The notes under the pieces: model-generated
What the model was told of the DNA's origin: nothing
Databases searched by the model: none
What the model saw: the letters and a program-made list of their open reading frames with translations, nothing else
Position numbers and translations under genes: made by a program
Assembly (NCBI GenBank): GCA_014529385.2
Contig: CM043967.1
Coordinates: 130,445,182 to 130,509,181, forward strand
From: Adiantum capillus-veneris
Taxonomy: Eukaryota; Streptophyta; Polypodiopsida; Polypodiales; Pteridaceae
Reading direction: 5' to 3'
DNA length: 64,000 nucleotides
Shown here: positions 1-10,119 of the stretch, piece by piece
How the letters are laid out: every line of letters begins with the position of its first letter
Position numbering within the stretch: the first letter of the stretch is position 1

Positions 1-1098
1 CATGACATCTGCTTCAAAGTCATCAGATAACCATGCTGCTGCAAAAATCTGCTTGAAGTAAATCCATGTGGACGGAGCTTGCCCTTGAAGCAATAAAGTT
101 GTCCACCATTGTCCCGCATTCCCTGTCAAGAAAGTGGCTGCCTTGCGGACCTTTGAAGCCTCTGTAAAGTTTCCCCCTGCATAGGCCTTGTCAAACTGCT
201 GGAGGAATGAGAGAGCCTTCTTCCTGTCATCAAACCCTGTAAAGGTCATGAATGACACACCTTTGTCACCTTCTTTGTACGGAGTTGGCCTCTCCAGCGG
301 CGTTAAATTGTCATATGGAAGTGACTGAAACATGGGAACACTATTAGGGTTCATCTGTGTTCCTTGGGCGCTATTAACTTGACCTGGAAATGCCATATTT
401 GGCTGCTGATTTGTAATTCCAGCCATACCAAAATTTGTTTGTGGCATCCCAAATTGGCCCTGAGTGCTCTGAAACCCTGGTAGCATGCTTGTGACACCAT
501 ACATGGGGTTAGGCATCATCGTTTGAGCACCCCCAAACACTGTTCCTGGCGTGTAAAACTGATTTCCAGGTGCATGACCAGCCATGCTCTGGAATACCGA
601 TCCACCTCCAAAATAGCCAGGGTGTACTGAAGGTGGTGGGAAGACTTGTTGCATAGCCTGTAGGTTGCTTCCCTGCCCATTAGAACCAGCTATAGGCTGC
701 TGAAAGGTGGCGGGCTGAACTGGTACAGCTTGAAATACTAGCATCTCAACCACCTGTTCTTGCACCTTAGGCATAGGTTGTGGAGACTGCATGTTCTCCA
801 TCAAGTGTACAGGTGTTTCCATTAACTGTGCGGTATGAATCACCTGTGCTCGAGCCTTAACAGGCTTTTGAATATGATCCAGTGACCCAACTTGCTGAGA
901 CGGAACAGGAGGTTGCAGAAAGGCTAAAAACCTCGGGTTCTGCATTACTTGTGTGAACATAGCCATAGCAGTAGCCAACTGGGTCCTGAATATATCATCA
1001 TCTGTCTCTGGTGGTCTTGAGGACTCACCCACTTCATGTGTCTGTTGACCTTGTGAAGAGGAAACCTCTTCAGTCACATCATCTGGTCTATCAGCCAT
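1..1098 (-). CDS. Gag, N-terminal part, of a Ty3/gypsy-like element (family D); runs off the window
   Basis: An open frame of 366 codons without a stop starts at an ATG whose first base is 1098 and leaves the window at base 1. Roughly the first 280 residues are low complexity, rich in Gln, Pro, Gly, Met, Phe and Asn. A capsid-like region follows, with FTGFDDRKKALSFL, then GQWWTTL and TWIYFKQIF; the WW pair and following aromatic helix fit the Retrotrans_gag family. It would form the particle shell. It sits directly inside a left-facing LTR (1207-2684) with a primer-binding site between, so it is the first gene of an element whose pol and 3' LTR lie left of the window. The same capsid block recurs in the decayed Gag at 54147-54970. 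I chose this start because it is the first ATG after the primer-binding site. No break is visible, so the copy may be young. Confidence 0.8.
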   Translation of the reverse strand, partial: MADRPDDVTEEVSSSQGQQTHEVGESSRPPETDDDIFRTQLATAMAMFTQVMQNPRFLAFLQPPVPSQQVGSLDHIQKPVKARAQVIHTAQLMETPVHLMENMQSPQPMPKVQEQVVEMLVFQAVPVQPATFQQPIAGSNGQGSNLQAMQQVFPPPSVHPGYFGGGSVFQSMAGHAPGNQFYTPGTVFGGAQTMMPNPMYGVTSMLPGFQSTQGQFGMPQTNFGMAGITNQQPNMAFPGQVNSAQGTQMNPNSVPMFQSLPYDNLTPLERPTPYKEGDKGVSFMTFTGFDDRKKALSFLQQFDKAYAGGNFTEASKVRKAATFLTGNAGQWWTTLLLQGQAPSTWIYFKQIFAAAWLSDDFEADVM

Positions 1099-1188
1099 AA
1101 TTGCAATTCCCTGTGTCTGGTCTATAATCCCCTGTGTCTTCAAGCCCAAAACTGACCAAGGCTCACTTCTATGGGAAAAAGTGATTTA

Positions 1189-1206
1189 ATCCCGTCGATG
1201 GAACCA
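1189..1206 (-). promoter_or_regulatory. Candidate primer-binding site, not initiator-Met type
   Basis: Read on the minus strand, TGGTTCCATCGACGGGAT follows the LTR end (TTACA) with no spacer. It would pair with a tRNA whose 3' end is ATCCCGTCGATGGAACCA. The other LTR families here with a visible site (A, B, G, H and the 31298 element) use TGGTATCAGAGC instead. The tRNA is not identified. Confidence 0.55.
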
Positions 1207-2684
1207 TGTAACCGGCCTGTTTAATCCAAAAAGGGCGGTAGACTTTACTTTAAACCTTGATTTAGCTTTCACCCATTATTAGTCGTCTATTTTACCTGTA
1301 CTTTCAAGACACAACAAAGGGGAGAGGGATACAGGTTGCTAGATTGCACCTGTATGAGTAGACCGACACCAGATTGGCCCCTAACTTAGGCGCCCCTTTC
1401 GGTATTTCTTTATTGTTCAAAAGAGGGAAATAAACGCTGTGGTTCCCTACAAGCTGCCCCGCACAAACTCGGCTGAATTTCCACTGTTCCAGCCCGATTT
1501 CTGCAACATAACTGTACTAGAACCCTTCACGGTCAGTATTCCCACGCATTAAATGACTTTCCCGACGCATACGGGCACTTTGCAAAACCTGGCGAGAATC
1601 TGCAGCACGCTGAATTCTCTGTTTTCAGCCCTGAAAATGCGCCAGATCACCTGTACAGCGGTCCCCTTGCATCCCCGAACCTCCTGGGGGTATTAGGGTC
1701 CGTTTAGGGCCAAAACCCTAAACCTGCAAAAATACACAGCAGGCTGTAATTCACTGTTTCGGGCTCCGTTTCGCGTGCCGGTCGCATCCGTAGCAAGTCC
1801 TCGAGCTCCCGCACCTGTAGGGCTACTTGCCCTCTGAATCGGACGAGATTTCTGGCGTGAAACCTCTCCGAATTCACCTGTACCTGCGGGGGGATTAGCC
1901 GCTAGCTAATCCAGTACCTGTGCAAGAGGCTCTTGCCTCGGCAATCGCGCATGAACCCACACAACTGTACATTGGTCAAATGAAAAGCCCACTAGAGGGG
2001 CATAACATACTGCCAAAGAGGAGAGAGAGGGTAGTGCGTAGCGTGTAGGGCATCACTCCTAGCACCGCACTGTACATAGGAGGGAAAGCAAGCACTCCAT
2101 AGCTCTTAACCTGTGACCAAAGCTGCAAATGAGCCTCTCCCAGCTTAAAATTCAGCGCCAACTCTCTCTTGCATTAGAAACTGCACCAGAATGTGCCACT
2201 TGGCACATTTACAAGCATTTTCCCGTTTCGGGGTTGCCATCTAAAAATATCCCAACCGGTTGCCCAGTTGACTTCACGGCAGAGTAAGAAAATGTTCCCC
2301 TTGTCATTCCGGAGGTAATGACGCCAACACATTTTCAGGTTCCAAAATAGCAGTTCCCTAAATTTTAGGAGATGCTGCCATTGTATCTTTCTAGGTCATC
2401 CGACCCTCTTTGTACACTGCGGCCACATCCAGAACTGAAATGTAGCCTCTGTAGCAAAGGATTCCACTTTGGCTAGTCAATGACCCCACTTGGCTAACCA
2501 TAGTCCTTGTCCAACCTTAGTGCTCTCTTGCCCTCAGGCCTGGACTCCCTCTGGACAGTTCCACACTAGCTATGCAATGCACGGCAATTAGATTTCCCGA
2601 GGGGTGTTTCCAAAAAGTGAAAGTAAATAGATAATAAGAAAGAAATCAACAAAAAGGATAGATAGTAGTCACACGCTGGTGACA
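1207..2684 (-). repeat. 5' LTR of family D element, left-facing
   Basis: On the plus strand it starts TGTAACCGGCC and ends GGTGACA, giving TG...CA termini. It aligns along most of its length with the LTR at 47073-48633 and with the split solo LTR at 19984-24626. It contains the shared hairpin motif (1376-1415), a telobox-like CCCTAAACC near 1722 and the common segment around 2280-2400. About 1.48 kb. Confidence 0.8.
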
Positions 2685-2951
2685 CGTTAAGTAGATATAT
2701 TCATTTGTAGACACACACATACACACACACACACACACAATATATATAGACGTTAAATAGATATATGCATGTGCACACATACATACACAATATAGACGTT
2801 GAGTAGATATATGCATGTGTAGACACACACACACACACACACAATATATATATAGACGTTAAATAAATATATGCATGTGCACACACATACACACACAATA
2901 TAGACGTTAAATAGATATGTGCATGTGTAAATATACATACATGCATGTATG

Positions 2952-2956
<5 letters not shown>
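2685..2956. repeat. Minisatellite, about five units of 46-65 bp with CA tracts
   Basis: Five units each begin ACGTTAAATAGATATATG or a close variant (near 2685, 2750, 2796, 2856, 2904). Each carries a variable ACACAC tract and ends AATATATAG. Unit length varies with the CA run. It abuts the outer end of the D LTR and runs into the (TC)n tract. The open frames across it are low-complexity artefacts. Confidence 0.85.

Positions 2957-3032
<76 letters not shown>
2957..3032. repeat. (TC)n microsatellite, about 76 bp
   Basis: Uninterrupted TC dinucleotide run following directly on the minisatellite. Confidence 0.95.
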
Positions 3033-3036
<4 letters not shown>

Positions 3037-3293
3037 CGTCTTCTCATTATGCATTTTCTTATTATCTTGTCTTGTGAACAGCTAGCTCATCTCATCATGG
3101 TTTGCTTACGATCGGGTAAGCAAACGACAGATGACAAGGACTTTTACTACTATCCTCGCCCTCTACGTCTCAAGCAGATACTAAAAATGCGTTGTGAAAG
3201 GTACATCATGAGGATCAAGGGATATTGGGATAAAAGCCGGCTAGAGACTCCTCCATACCTGGAAATGGGAAACGACATTGCTTGCTTCTGTGG
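3033..3293 (+). other. Unassigned stretch with a coding-like frame
   Basis: Between the microsatellite and a G LTR. The plus frame over about 3100-3290 reads as ordinary protein (FYYYPRPLRLKQILKM, then RIKGYWDKSRLETPPYLEMG) rather than low complexity, but I recognise no family. It has no credible start and is cut by the LTR at 3294. It may be the flank of the gene or element into which the G element inserted. Confidence 0.25.
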
Positions 3294-3929
3294 TGTCACA
3301 AGAAGGGCACCACGTGTCAATAGAAAAGAACACACTGAACAGACTTTTAGCACTTCAATAAAAACAGAACTGAGAGAGAGACGACACGCGGCACGGAGTG
3401 GCGGAATTCCACCCCAGAGATTATTGGCCCCAAACCTTGGCGCCCCTTTCGGTATTTCTTTAGATTGCATCAACTCAGTACAAGCCGGTACTCAAGACTC
3501 TGCACCTTCTCCAGGAAGCATGCCCGAGAATGAGCCCATGGCCTCATATTTAAAGGCCCTAGGCCCCAAAAGTGGTTTACATGAAAAGCCTTCAAAACTC
3601 AAAAGCTTCTAGTCCAAAAGCAATGCCCAAAAAGCTGCCAGTGCGTTTTGCAGAATTCCGTACAACTCCCACGTCAGCAGTCAGTGCAAAACGCGGAGCG
3701 TCCGTACAACTGCCACATCATCAAGTTTTGTGTGTGTGTGTGTGTGCGTCTGTGGGTCCTGCTTTATTTTAAAGCTTTATGTCACTTGGGGCCCCATCGG
3801 ACAGGGTCCCCATAAGTTGGTAGGACTTCTTCCTTTTTTACTTGTTCTTTTTAGGGTTTAGGCCCCTCGGCCGGCATCTGTAAGTTGGCTCCATTCTCTA
3901 GGGCTTTGACACGTCAGCAATTTGTGACA
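3294..3929 (-). repeat. 3' LTR of a left-facing family G element
   Basis: Plus-strand ends are TGTCACAAG and TTTGTGACA. It aligns with the solo LTR at 18386-19126 and, reversed, with 13602-14258 and 16096-16766. It carries the hairpin motif (3426-3462) and a telobox (CTTTTTAGGGTTTAGGCC near 3848). The bases just outside 3929 are the polypurine tract of a left-facing element (AAGAAGGGGAG on the minus strand), which identifies it as the 3' LTR. Confidence 0.8.
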
Positions 3930-4527
3930 TCTCCCCTTCTTGAAAGAGAGTAATCGTCCGCGATTACAACATATCTGCAAAACAATTCAAGTTAGCTCAA
4001 AAATTTTCGAGGGTCATTCCGAGGGACAATCAGTTTGCTCTTTTTGTTAAGGAGTCAGCGTCTCCGTTCGGCTCTTTTGATCAAGGAGTTGGCTTCTCCT
4101 TTCGTCCAGATCGGAACTCTTGATATTCCGACGTAGTAAAATTAGCCATCACACCCTGACCGCACTGATCTTCCACGGGTGTCTTGATGCACTAAAATTA
4201 CATACCCAGGCAATCTCATCCAATTAGGAATATTCAGTGGTTGGCACATCACAATGCAACACAAATGCTCACATATGCATGTTAGAAACATAAAGCCGCC
4301 GATGAACACTCCTCCCGCATAACTTAACAAAGTCCGGGCCGGGAGATATTCAACGACTCCATCACTCCTCCCGCATAACCTAAAAAGGTCCGGGTCGGGA
4401 GATATAGAGGCCTATTACAACCAAACGCCGCCAACACCGCAGCCTGCGTCATTTGGAAGTGCTAAGAGTAACCACTGCTCATGCTTCTTAATACTCCTCC
4501 CGCATAACCATCTAGGTTCGGGCCGGG
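3930..4527 (-). mobile_element. Internal 3' non-coding part of the left-facing G element, first half
   Basis: Polypurine tract, then non-coding DNA with repeated CTCCTCCCGCATAAC / GGTCCGGGCCGGG blocks near 4310, 4360 and 4500. The same blocks occur at 51244-51900 in the G2 copy. It is interrupted at 4528 by H1 and resumes at 7937. No coding capacity is seen. Confidence 0.65.
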
Positions 4528-4859
4528 TGTCACAAAGTGATGACGTGGCTGCCCTGACTGCTGCTGAAAACCCTAAATCTGCAAACCCTAACCCTAAAAC
4601 CTGCGAACCCTAAAATCTGCCAGAAACCCTAAAAACAGCAAAAACCCTAACCCTAACCTAACCCTAAAAGGGCAGCAAGCTGAAATCCCGGAATTTGGAG
4701 GCATGCTGACATTGCATCGTATGGCAAGGCCCGGAAAAAGCGCTGAATTTGCATGGCTGTTTTTGGTGCTTTTTCTCTACGCAATTGGAGATAGAGAGAG
4801 AGAATATTGTTGCTTTATTAACGAAAGCTCAAGAGAGCTTGAGAGAGAGAGAGAGAGAG
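4528..4859 (+). repeat. Truncated 5' LTR of H1 with telomere-like repeats
   Basis: It matches the first part of the LTR at 7250-7936. From 4568 to 4665 it holds about a dozen degenerate CCCTAA/CCCTAAA units. It ends in a GA run and then passes without primer-binding site or gag into protease sequence. Confidence 0.8.
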
Positions 4860-6001
4860 ATTTCACCGGAATTGGCAGCGCGGCTCGAGATCACTCCCGA
4901 TTGGATGGGACCACTTGCGGAGGCTGTTCTAGCGGCACCCGGCGGGGACATAGCCATTACATCTGTCATTGGCAAACTTCGGTTGCATTGTCAGGGGTAT
5001 TTGGGGCATGAGGACTTTTTCATAATGCCTTTGGAAGGCTGTGATGTTCTCTTAGGGATTCCCTGGTACCACAAGAACAACACCGTGGTCGATTATCGGG
5101 CGAGGAAAGCGACATTGACTACAGAGAAGGGCAGAACCATTGTACTTGATATTAAACTGAAGGGCGAGTCTGTCCCTATTGTATCGGCTTCGGCCATTTC
5201 TAAATTAATGAAATCTAGTCTGTTTGTTTACTCGATCTTTATGAAAGAATTGAGCGATAAGGATAGCACATATTTGTATAAACTTGATAAAAAACGCCAA
5301 GATTTTCTCCACTCTCACGCCGATTGCTTCTCAGAGGGCCTACCAGACGAGTTACCACCTGCTCCTCTTGAAGATCATACCATTGATCTGATACCTGGAA
5401 GCACACCACCAAACCGGCCACCTTACCGGGTGTGAGCCGAGCACAAAATGAAGAGATTATGAACCAAGTGAAAGACCTCTTGGAAAAGGGTCTTGTCTAG
5501 CCTAGTACTTCACCGTATTGCTCTCCAGTGTTGTTGGTTTTGAAGAAAGACGGATCTTGGAGAATGTGCATCAATTATAGAGCTCTCAACAAAATCACCA
5601 TCAAGAAGAGATTTCCGATTCCTAGGATCGATGATATACTCGACAGATTACAGGGATCCTCGTGCTTTAGCAAGATTGATTTGAAGAGTGGATATCATCA
5701 TATCAGAATCGCGCCAGGAGACGTCTACAAGACAGCTTTTTGAACGACTTTTGGGTTATTTGAGTTTTTGGTGATGCCTTTTGGCTTAACCAATGCTCCT
5801 GCAACATTTAACCGGATGATGGACAAGATTTTTCCAGAGTACAGGCTATTTGTTGGCACTTTATCATTGTTTTCTCCAAGAATGAGGCAGAACACAGAAA
5901 TCGTCTGCTTCAGGTCTTTCACGCATTACGAGATCACAAGTTAGTGATTAATGCAAAGAAAAGTGAATTTTCCCAACCAGAGATACACTTTTTGGGACAC
6001 G
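4860..6001 (+). pseudogene. H1 protease-reverse transcriptase fragment
   Basis: It begins at SPELAARLEI, just past where the protease catalytic Asp should be, so the active site is missing. The GCDVLLGIPWYHKN flap/substrate region follows. RT blocks read [14 protein letters not shown], then IDLKSGYHH and [13 protein letters not shown]. Breaks: a frameshift near 5433, TAG at 5498-5500 (CAG in H2), TGA at 5741-5743, and a small deletion near 5866 that removes the FFDD catalytic block kept in H2 at 9412. It ends at 6001 where the inverted piece begins. This would have been the polymerase of a Ty3/gypsy chromovirus; it cannot work now. Confidence 0.85.
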
Positions 6002-6473
6002 TTCTTCAAATCGAGCCAATCACGGATAGTCTCTATCTTGGCCGGATCCATTTGCACTCCTGCTGCTGCTGAGACGAGCTCTGATACCACTGTAACATAC
6101 TTGGACACTCCAAGTCAAGAATCAATCACGGAAGCACCAAATAACCACTTCAAAACAGTTCACAGTTCACAATGTGATTTGCACGGGCCCAGCGGAGTTC
6201 CGTGCCTAGATATATTGGCCCCAAAGACTAACGTCCCTTTCGGTATTTCTTTATGTATTAATCAGTTCAAAGTACAAGAGTGGTTCGGGTCTCACTCTCA
6301 GACTCTGTGTCCAGATGCTCTGCAGAGTGGGAGCCCAAACCACTTATTTAATGTTTACAAGGGATGCCAAAAGCAGAGCCCCAAAAGCTTCAAATAAAGC
6401 AGAGGTTCTTTTCTCTCTCACAAGCTCTCTTGAGCTTTAAAAAATAAAGCAATGCAGTTCTCTCTCTTTCTCC
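6002..6473 (-). repeat. Inverted pol-PBS-LTR segment inside H1
   Basis: On the minus strand it reads LTR (6473 down to 6091, ending GTTACA), primer-binding site TGGTATCAGAGC (6089-6078), then directly pol sequence equal to H2 9564-9638 (6075-6002). It contains the hairpin motif (6217-6252). gag, protease and most of RT are absent between the PBS and the pol piece. Left neighbour: pol up to the equivalent of 9558. Right neighbour: integrase sequence. Confidence 0.75.
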
Positions 6474-7024
6474 ACTTAGATACGGCTTTTGCCAAGGTTC
6501 ACGGGACTTTGCAGAAATCTCAAGAACGACAGAAAAAGGCAGCAAATCGCCATCGTCGCAACTTGAAATTGAAGGAGAATGATTGGGTGCTCTTACGTTT
6601 TGAGAAGGCACGCCTAAGAAAGAAAAAGGGAAAGGAGAGGCTTTTTCCAAAGCTTAGTATGTGATACTACGGACCTTTCCAGATCACTAAAAAGATAAAT
6701 GATGTCTCCTTCCGACTAAAACTGCCTGATACTTGGAAGATTCACAATGCATTTCATGTGAGTCTCTTGAAACCTTTTAAAGGTGATGTGTCTGATGATG
6801 AGGAGCCTGATGAGCAACCCGAAGTGAAAGAAAACGAGGAGATCCTTGTTCCTGAACAGATTTTGGCACATAAGGATACGGAGAATACAGGTAAAGTCCG
6901 AAGGCGGTTCTTGGTTAAGTTCAAGAACTATCCTGCATTGGATGCGAAGTGGATGGAGGAGGAGGACCTAGCAGATACTCCTAAGATTGTGAAACTTTAC
7001 CTCGAGGCTTTTGGTTTAGCATAG
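6474..7024 (+). pseudogene. H1 integrase C-terminal region and chromodomain
   Basis: It starts within the integrase C-terminal part (DTAFAKVHGTLQKSQ), passes [22 protein letters not shown] and [12 protein letters not shown], and ends in a chromodomain ([19 protein letters not shown], then LYLEAFG). The chromodomain would steer integration to marked chromatin, which places H among chromoviruses. An in-frame TGA at 6662-6664 (Arg in sister copies) splits it. 7025-7249 is 3' untranslated sequence ending in a polypurine tract (AAGAGGGGGGTA). Confidence 0.8.
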
Positions 7025-7249
7025 TCTACTCCAAATGGAACCCAGAATTCAGCTTGGCCGGAGATCTGGTGCAGTGGGATGCACAAGAGGGGAGTCACTC
7101 CGCTCCTTTGTCAACAGATGCCTTGATTTAGATACTAGAGTCACTGACGTCTCTTCGAGCTTCAGGGATACTGAAAGCTGACAGTATTCTGTTGTATGAC
7201 TTTATGAAATGGAATTCCTGAAGATTACAATGCTTTCAAGAGGGGGGTA

Positions 7250-7508
7250 TGTCACAAAGTGATGACGTGGCTGCCATGACTGCTGCTGAAAACCCTAATT
7301 CTAGAAACCTAACCCTAAAACCTGCGAACCCTAAAATCTTCCAAAAACCCTAAAAACAACAGAAACCCTACCCTAACCCTAACCCTAAAAGGGCAGCAGG
7401 CTGAAATCCCGGAATTTGCAGAGGCATGCAAACGTGGCATCGTACGGCAAGGCTCGAAAAAAGCGCTGAATTTGCGTGGCTGTTTTTGGTGCTTTTTCTC
7501 TATGCAAT

Positions 7509-7570
<62 letters not shown>

Positions 7571-7936
7571 TGTTGCTTTATTGACAAAAGCTTAAGAGAG
7601 CTTGTGAGAGAGAGAGAGACTTTGCTTTTGATCTAAAGCTTTTGGGGCTCTGCTTTTGGCATCCCTTGTAAACATTAAATAAGTGGTTTGGGCTCCCACT
7701 CTGCAGAGCATCTGGACGCAGAGTCTGAGAGTGAGACCCGAACCACTCTTGTACTTTGAACACTGATTAACACATAAAGAAATACCGAAAGGGGCGCCAA
7801 TCTTTGGGGCCAATATCTCTAGGCACGCAACTCCGCCGGGCCAGTTCAAATCTATTGTGAACTGTGAATTGTTTTAAAGTGGTTATTTGGTGCTGTCGTG
7901 ATTGATTCTTGACTTGGAGTGTCCAAGTCTATTACA
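7250..7936 (+). repeat. 3' LTR of H1
   Basis: TGTCACAAAG...CTATTACA, 687 bp. It carries degenerate CCCTAAA units (7290-7390), a (GA)n run (7511-7566) and the hairpin motif (7776-7811). The polypurine tract lies just upstream. Confidence 0.85.
7511..7566. repeat. (GA)n microsatellite inside the H1 LTR
   Basis: Pure GA run of about 56 bp. The matching site in the truncated 5' LTR (near 4790) has only a few units, so the run expanded after or during insertion. Confidence 0.9.
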
Positions 7937-8338
7937 CTGGGAGTAACAACAACAATATTTTTCAAGCATACAACCAAACGCTCCCCAGACATCCCGTCTG
8001 CGTCGTTCAGAGGTTCAAACTCACTACCCCACCCAGGAGTAAAATCACCAACCATTGAAACTAGTATTAAAACCAGAGTCAAACATTTCAAATCGGCACA
8101 AAGACAAGTTCAAAACAGTACCATCCATTTCAAACAAATTTTCAAACAATACTTTCTAGCTATAAAGAAAAAACAAGTAGAGAGTTCATTCGAGGTTTTG
8201 TTCGGACAACCGAACTTTGAGGACGATTGGCTTGCCCTTCTGCATCACGGTGATGGTTCAGTTCCGAACCTGGAGAGTCACATCATTCTTGTCGCATCAT
8301 GCTTGGAACGCGACATACAAACTGCTTGGAACACTTCT
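7937..8338 (-). mobile_element. Second half of the split G element internal region
   Basis: It continues 3930-4527 across the H1 insertion: the text from 7940 (GAGTAACAACAACAATA) to about 8335 aligns with G2 51888-52220. It includes the CTTTGAGGACGA block and the stretch next to the protease gene. It stops at about 8338, where H2 pol begins on the other strand. Confidence 0.65.
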
Positions 8339-10119
8339 TGTCTCGCAAAGTGAAAGATCAAGAAGCCCTAATTTTCTTTGATGGAGGAGCCAAGGCCAAC
8401 TTCATTTCACCTGAATTGGCGGCGCGGCTCGAGATTACACCCGATCGGATGGGACCACAAGCAGAGGAAGTTCTAGCGGCACCCGGATGGGACGTGGCCA
8501 TTACACCTATCATTGGCAAACTTCGGTTGCATTGTCAAGGGTATTTGGGGCACAAGGACTTCTACATAATGCCCTTGGAAGGTTGTGATGTTCTCTTGGG
8601 AGTCCCTTGGTACCATAAGAACAACGTCGTGGTCGATTATCAGGTGAAGAAAGCGACACTAACTATTGAAAAGGGGCGAACCATTGTACTTGATGTGAAA
8701 CTTAAGGGCGAGTCTGTCCCTATTGTATCGGCTTCGGCCGTTTCAAAATTAATGAAATCCAGTCTGTTTGTTTACTCGATCTTTTTGAAAGAGTTGAATG
8801 ATGATCATAGGAAAAATATGTCTGATCTAGAAAAAGAACGCCAAGATTTTCTCCACACTCATGCCGATTGCTTTTCTAAGGGCCTGACAGGCGAGTTGCC
8901 ACCAGCTCGTCCTGAGGATCATACCATTGATCTGATACCTAGAAGCACACCACCGAATCGGCCACCTTACCGTGTGAGCCGAGCCCAGAATGAAGAGATT
9001 ATGAACCAAGCGAAAGACCTCTTGGAAAAGGGTCTTACCCAGCCGAGTACTTCACCTTACTGCTCTTCGGTGTTGTTGGTTTTGAAGAAAGACGGATCTT
9101 GGAGAATGTGCATTGACTATAGAGCTCTCAACAAAATCACCATCAAGAACAGATTTCCGACTCCAAGGATCGATGATATTCTAGACCGACTACAGGGATC
9201 CTCTTGTTTCAGCAGCAGCAGGATCGATTTGAAGAGCGGATATCATCAGATCCGAATCGCGTCGGGAGATGTCTTCAAGACAGCTTTTCGGACGACCTTC
9301 GGTTTATTCGAGTTTTTGGTGATGCCTTTTGGGCTTACCAATGCTCCAGCAACCTTTAACCGAATGATGGACAGGATTTTCAAAGAGTACAGATCTTTTG
9401 TGGGCACTTTCTTTGATGACATTATTGTCTTCTCCAAGGATGAGGCACAACATAGAGAACATTTGCTTCAAGTCTTTCAGGCATTGCGAGATCACAAGTT
9501 GGTGATCAATGCAAAGAAGAGTGAATTTTTCCTACCAGAGATACACTTTTTGGGACACATCGTCTCAGCAGCAGCAGGAGTGCAGATGGACCCGGCCAAG
9601 ATAGAGACTATCCGTGATTGGCTCGATTTGAAGAATGTTCATGAAGTTAGAAGCTTCTTGGGCTTATGTTCTTACTTTCGGCGGTTCATTAGAAAGTTTG
9701 CAGAGGTTGCTTCCCCTTTGCATATCTTGACACAGAAAGGAGTCCCTTTGTCGTGGGGATCCACAGAGGTGACTGCCTTTCAGGCATTGAAAGGGAAATT
9801 GACTACACGACTAGTTTTGACTTTGCCGGACTTGCAGAAATCATTTGAAGTATATTGTGATGCTTGTGGTCGTATGCAAGAAGGCCATGTCATTGCCTAC
9901 GAGAGCCGATTGTTCTCAAGGCCGGAATTGAGAGAACAGATATATGAGAAAGAGCTTTTGGCGGTTATCCATGCTCTTACTCAGTGGCGACATTACCTAC
10001 TCGGAGCCGATTTTACGGTCTTCACAGATCACCAGAGTTTACGCTACTTCTTGTCACAGAAGCAGCTCTCAGAAAAGCAAATGCGGTGGGCAAACATCTT
10101 GTCACAGTTTCACTTCTAG
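8339..10119 (+). pseudogene. H2 protease-RT-RNase H
   Basis: One long frame covers the retroviral-type protease (LIFFDGGAKANFI, with the usual DSG/DTG changed to DGG), RT ([39 protein letters not shown], catalytic FFDDIIVFS) and RNase H (EVYCDACG, YEKELLAVIHAL, FTDHQSLRYFL). Damage: two extra residues before IDLKSGYH (SSSR), a gap after CDACG where the SIGAVL strand is lost, and TAG at 10117-10119 where D2 and A have Gln. gag and the 5' LTR are missing; the left edge joins G sequence. Active residues of RT survive, but the copy lacks a complete polyprotein. Ty3/gypsy chromovirus, certain at family level. Confidence 0.9.

Larger units (their letters stand above)
4528..7936 (+). mobile_element. 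H1: rearranged chromovirus (family H) inserted in a G element
   Basis: It starts with an LTR beginning TGTCACAAAG (4528) and ends with a full LTR (7250-7936, ending TTACA). The flanks are CCGGG (4523-4527) and CTGGG (7937-7941), a 4-of-5 target duplication. The uninterrupted target is visible in G2 near 51875. The 5' LTR is cut off at a GA run (4859) and fused straight to the protease-RT region. The middle (6002-6473) is replaced by an inverted pol-PBS-LTR piece, and the integrase/chromodomain end follows. It is a dead copy. Confidence 0.8.

Noticed and set aside
4568-4665. A chromosome end or interstitial telomere
   Set aside because: Degenerate units confined to the H1 LTR and repeated in its second LTR.
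5951-6397. Plus-strand 148-codon frame
   Set aside because: Runs across the pol/inverted-LTR joint; chance open frame.
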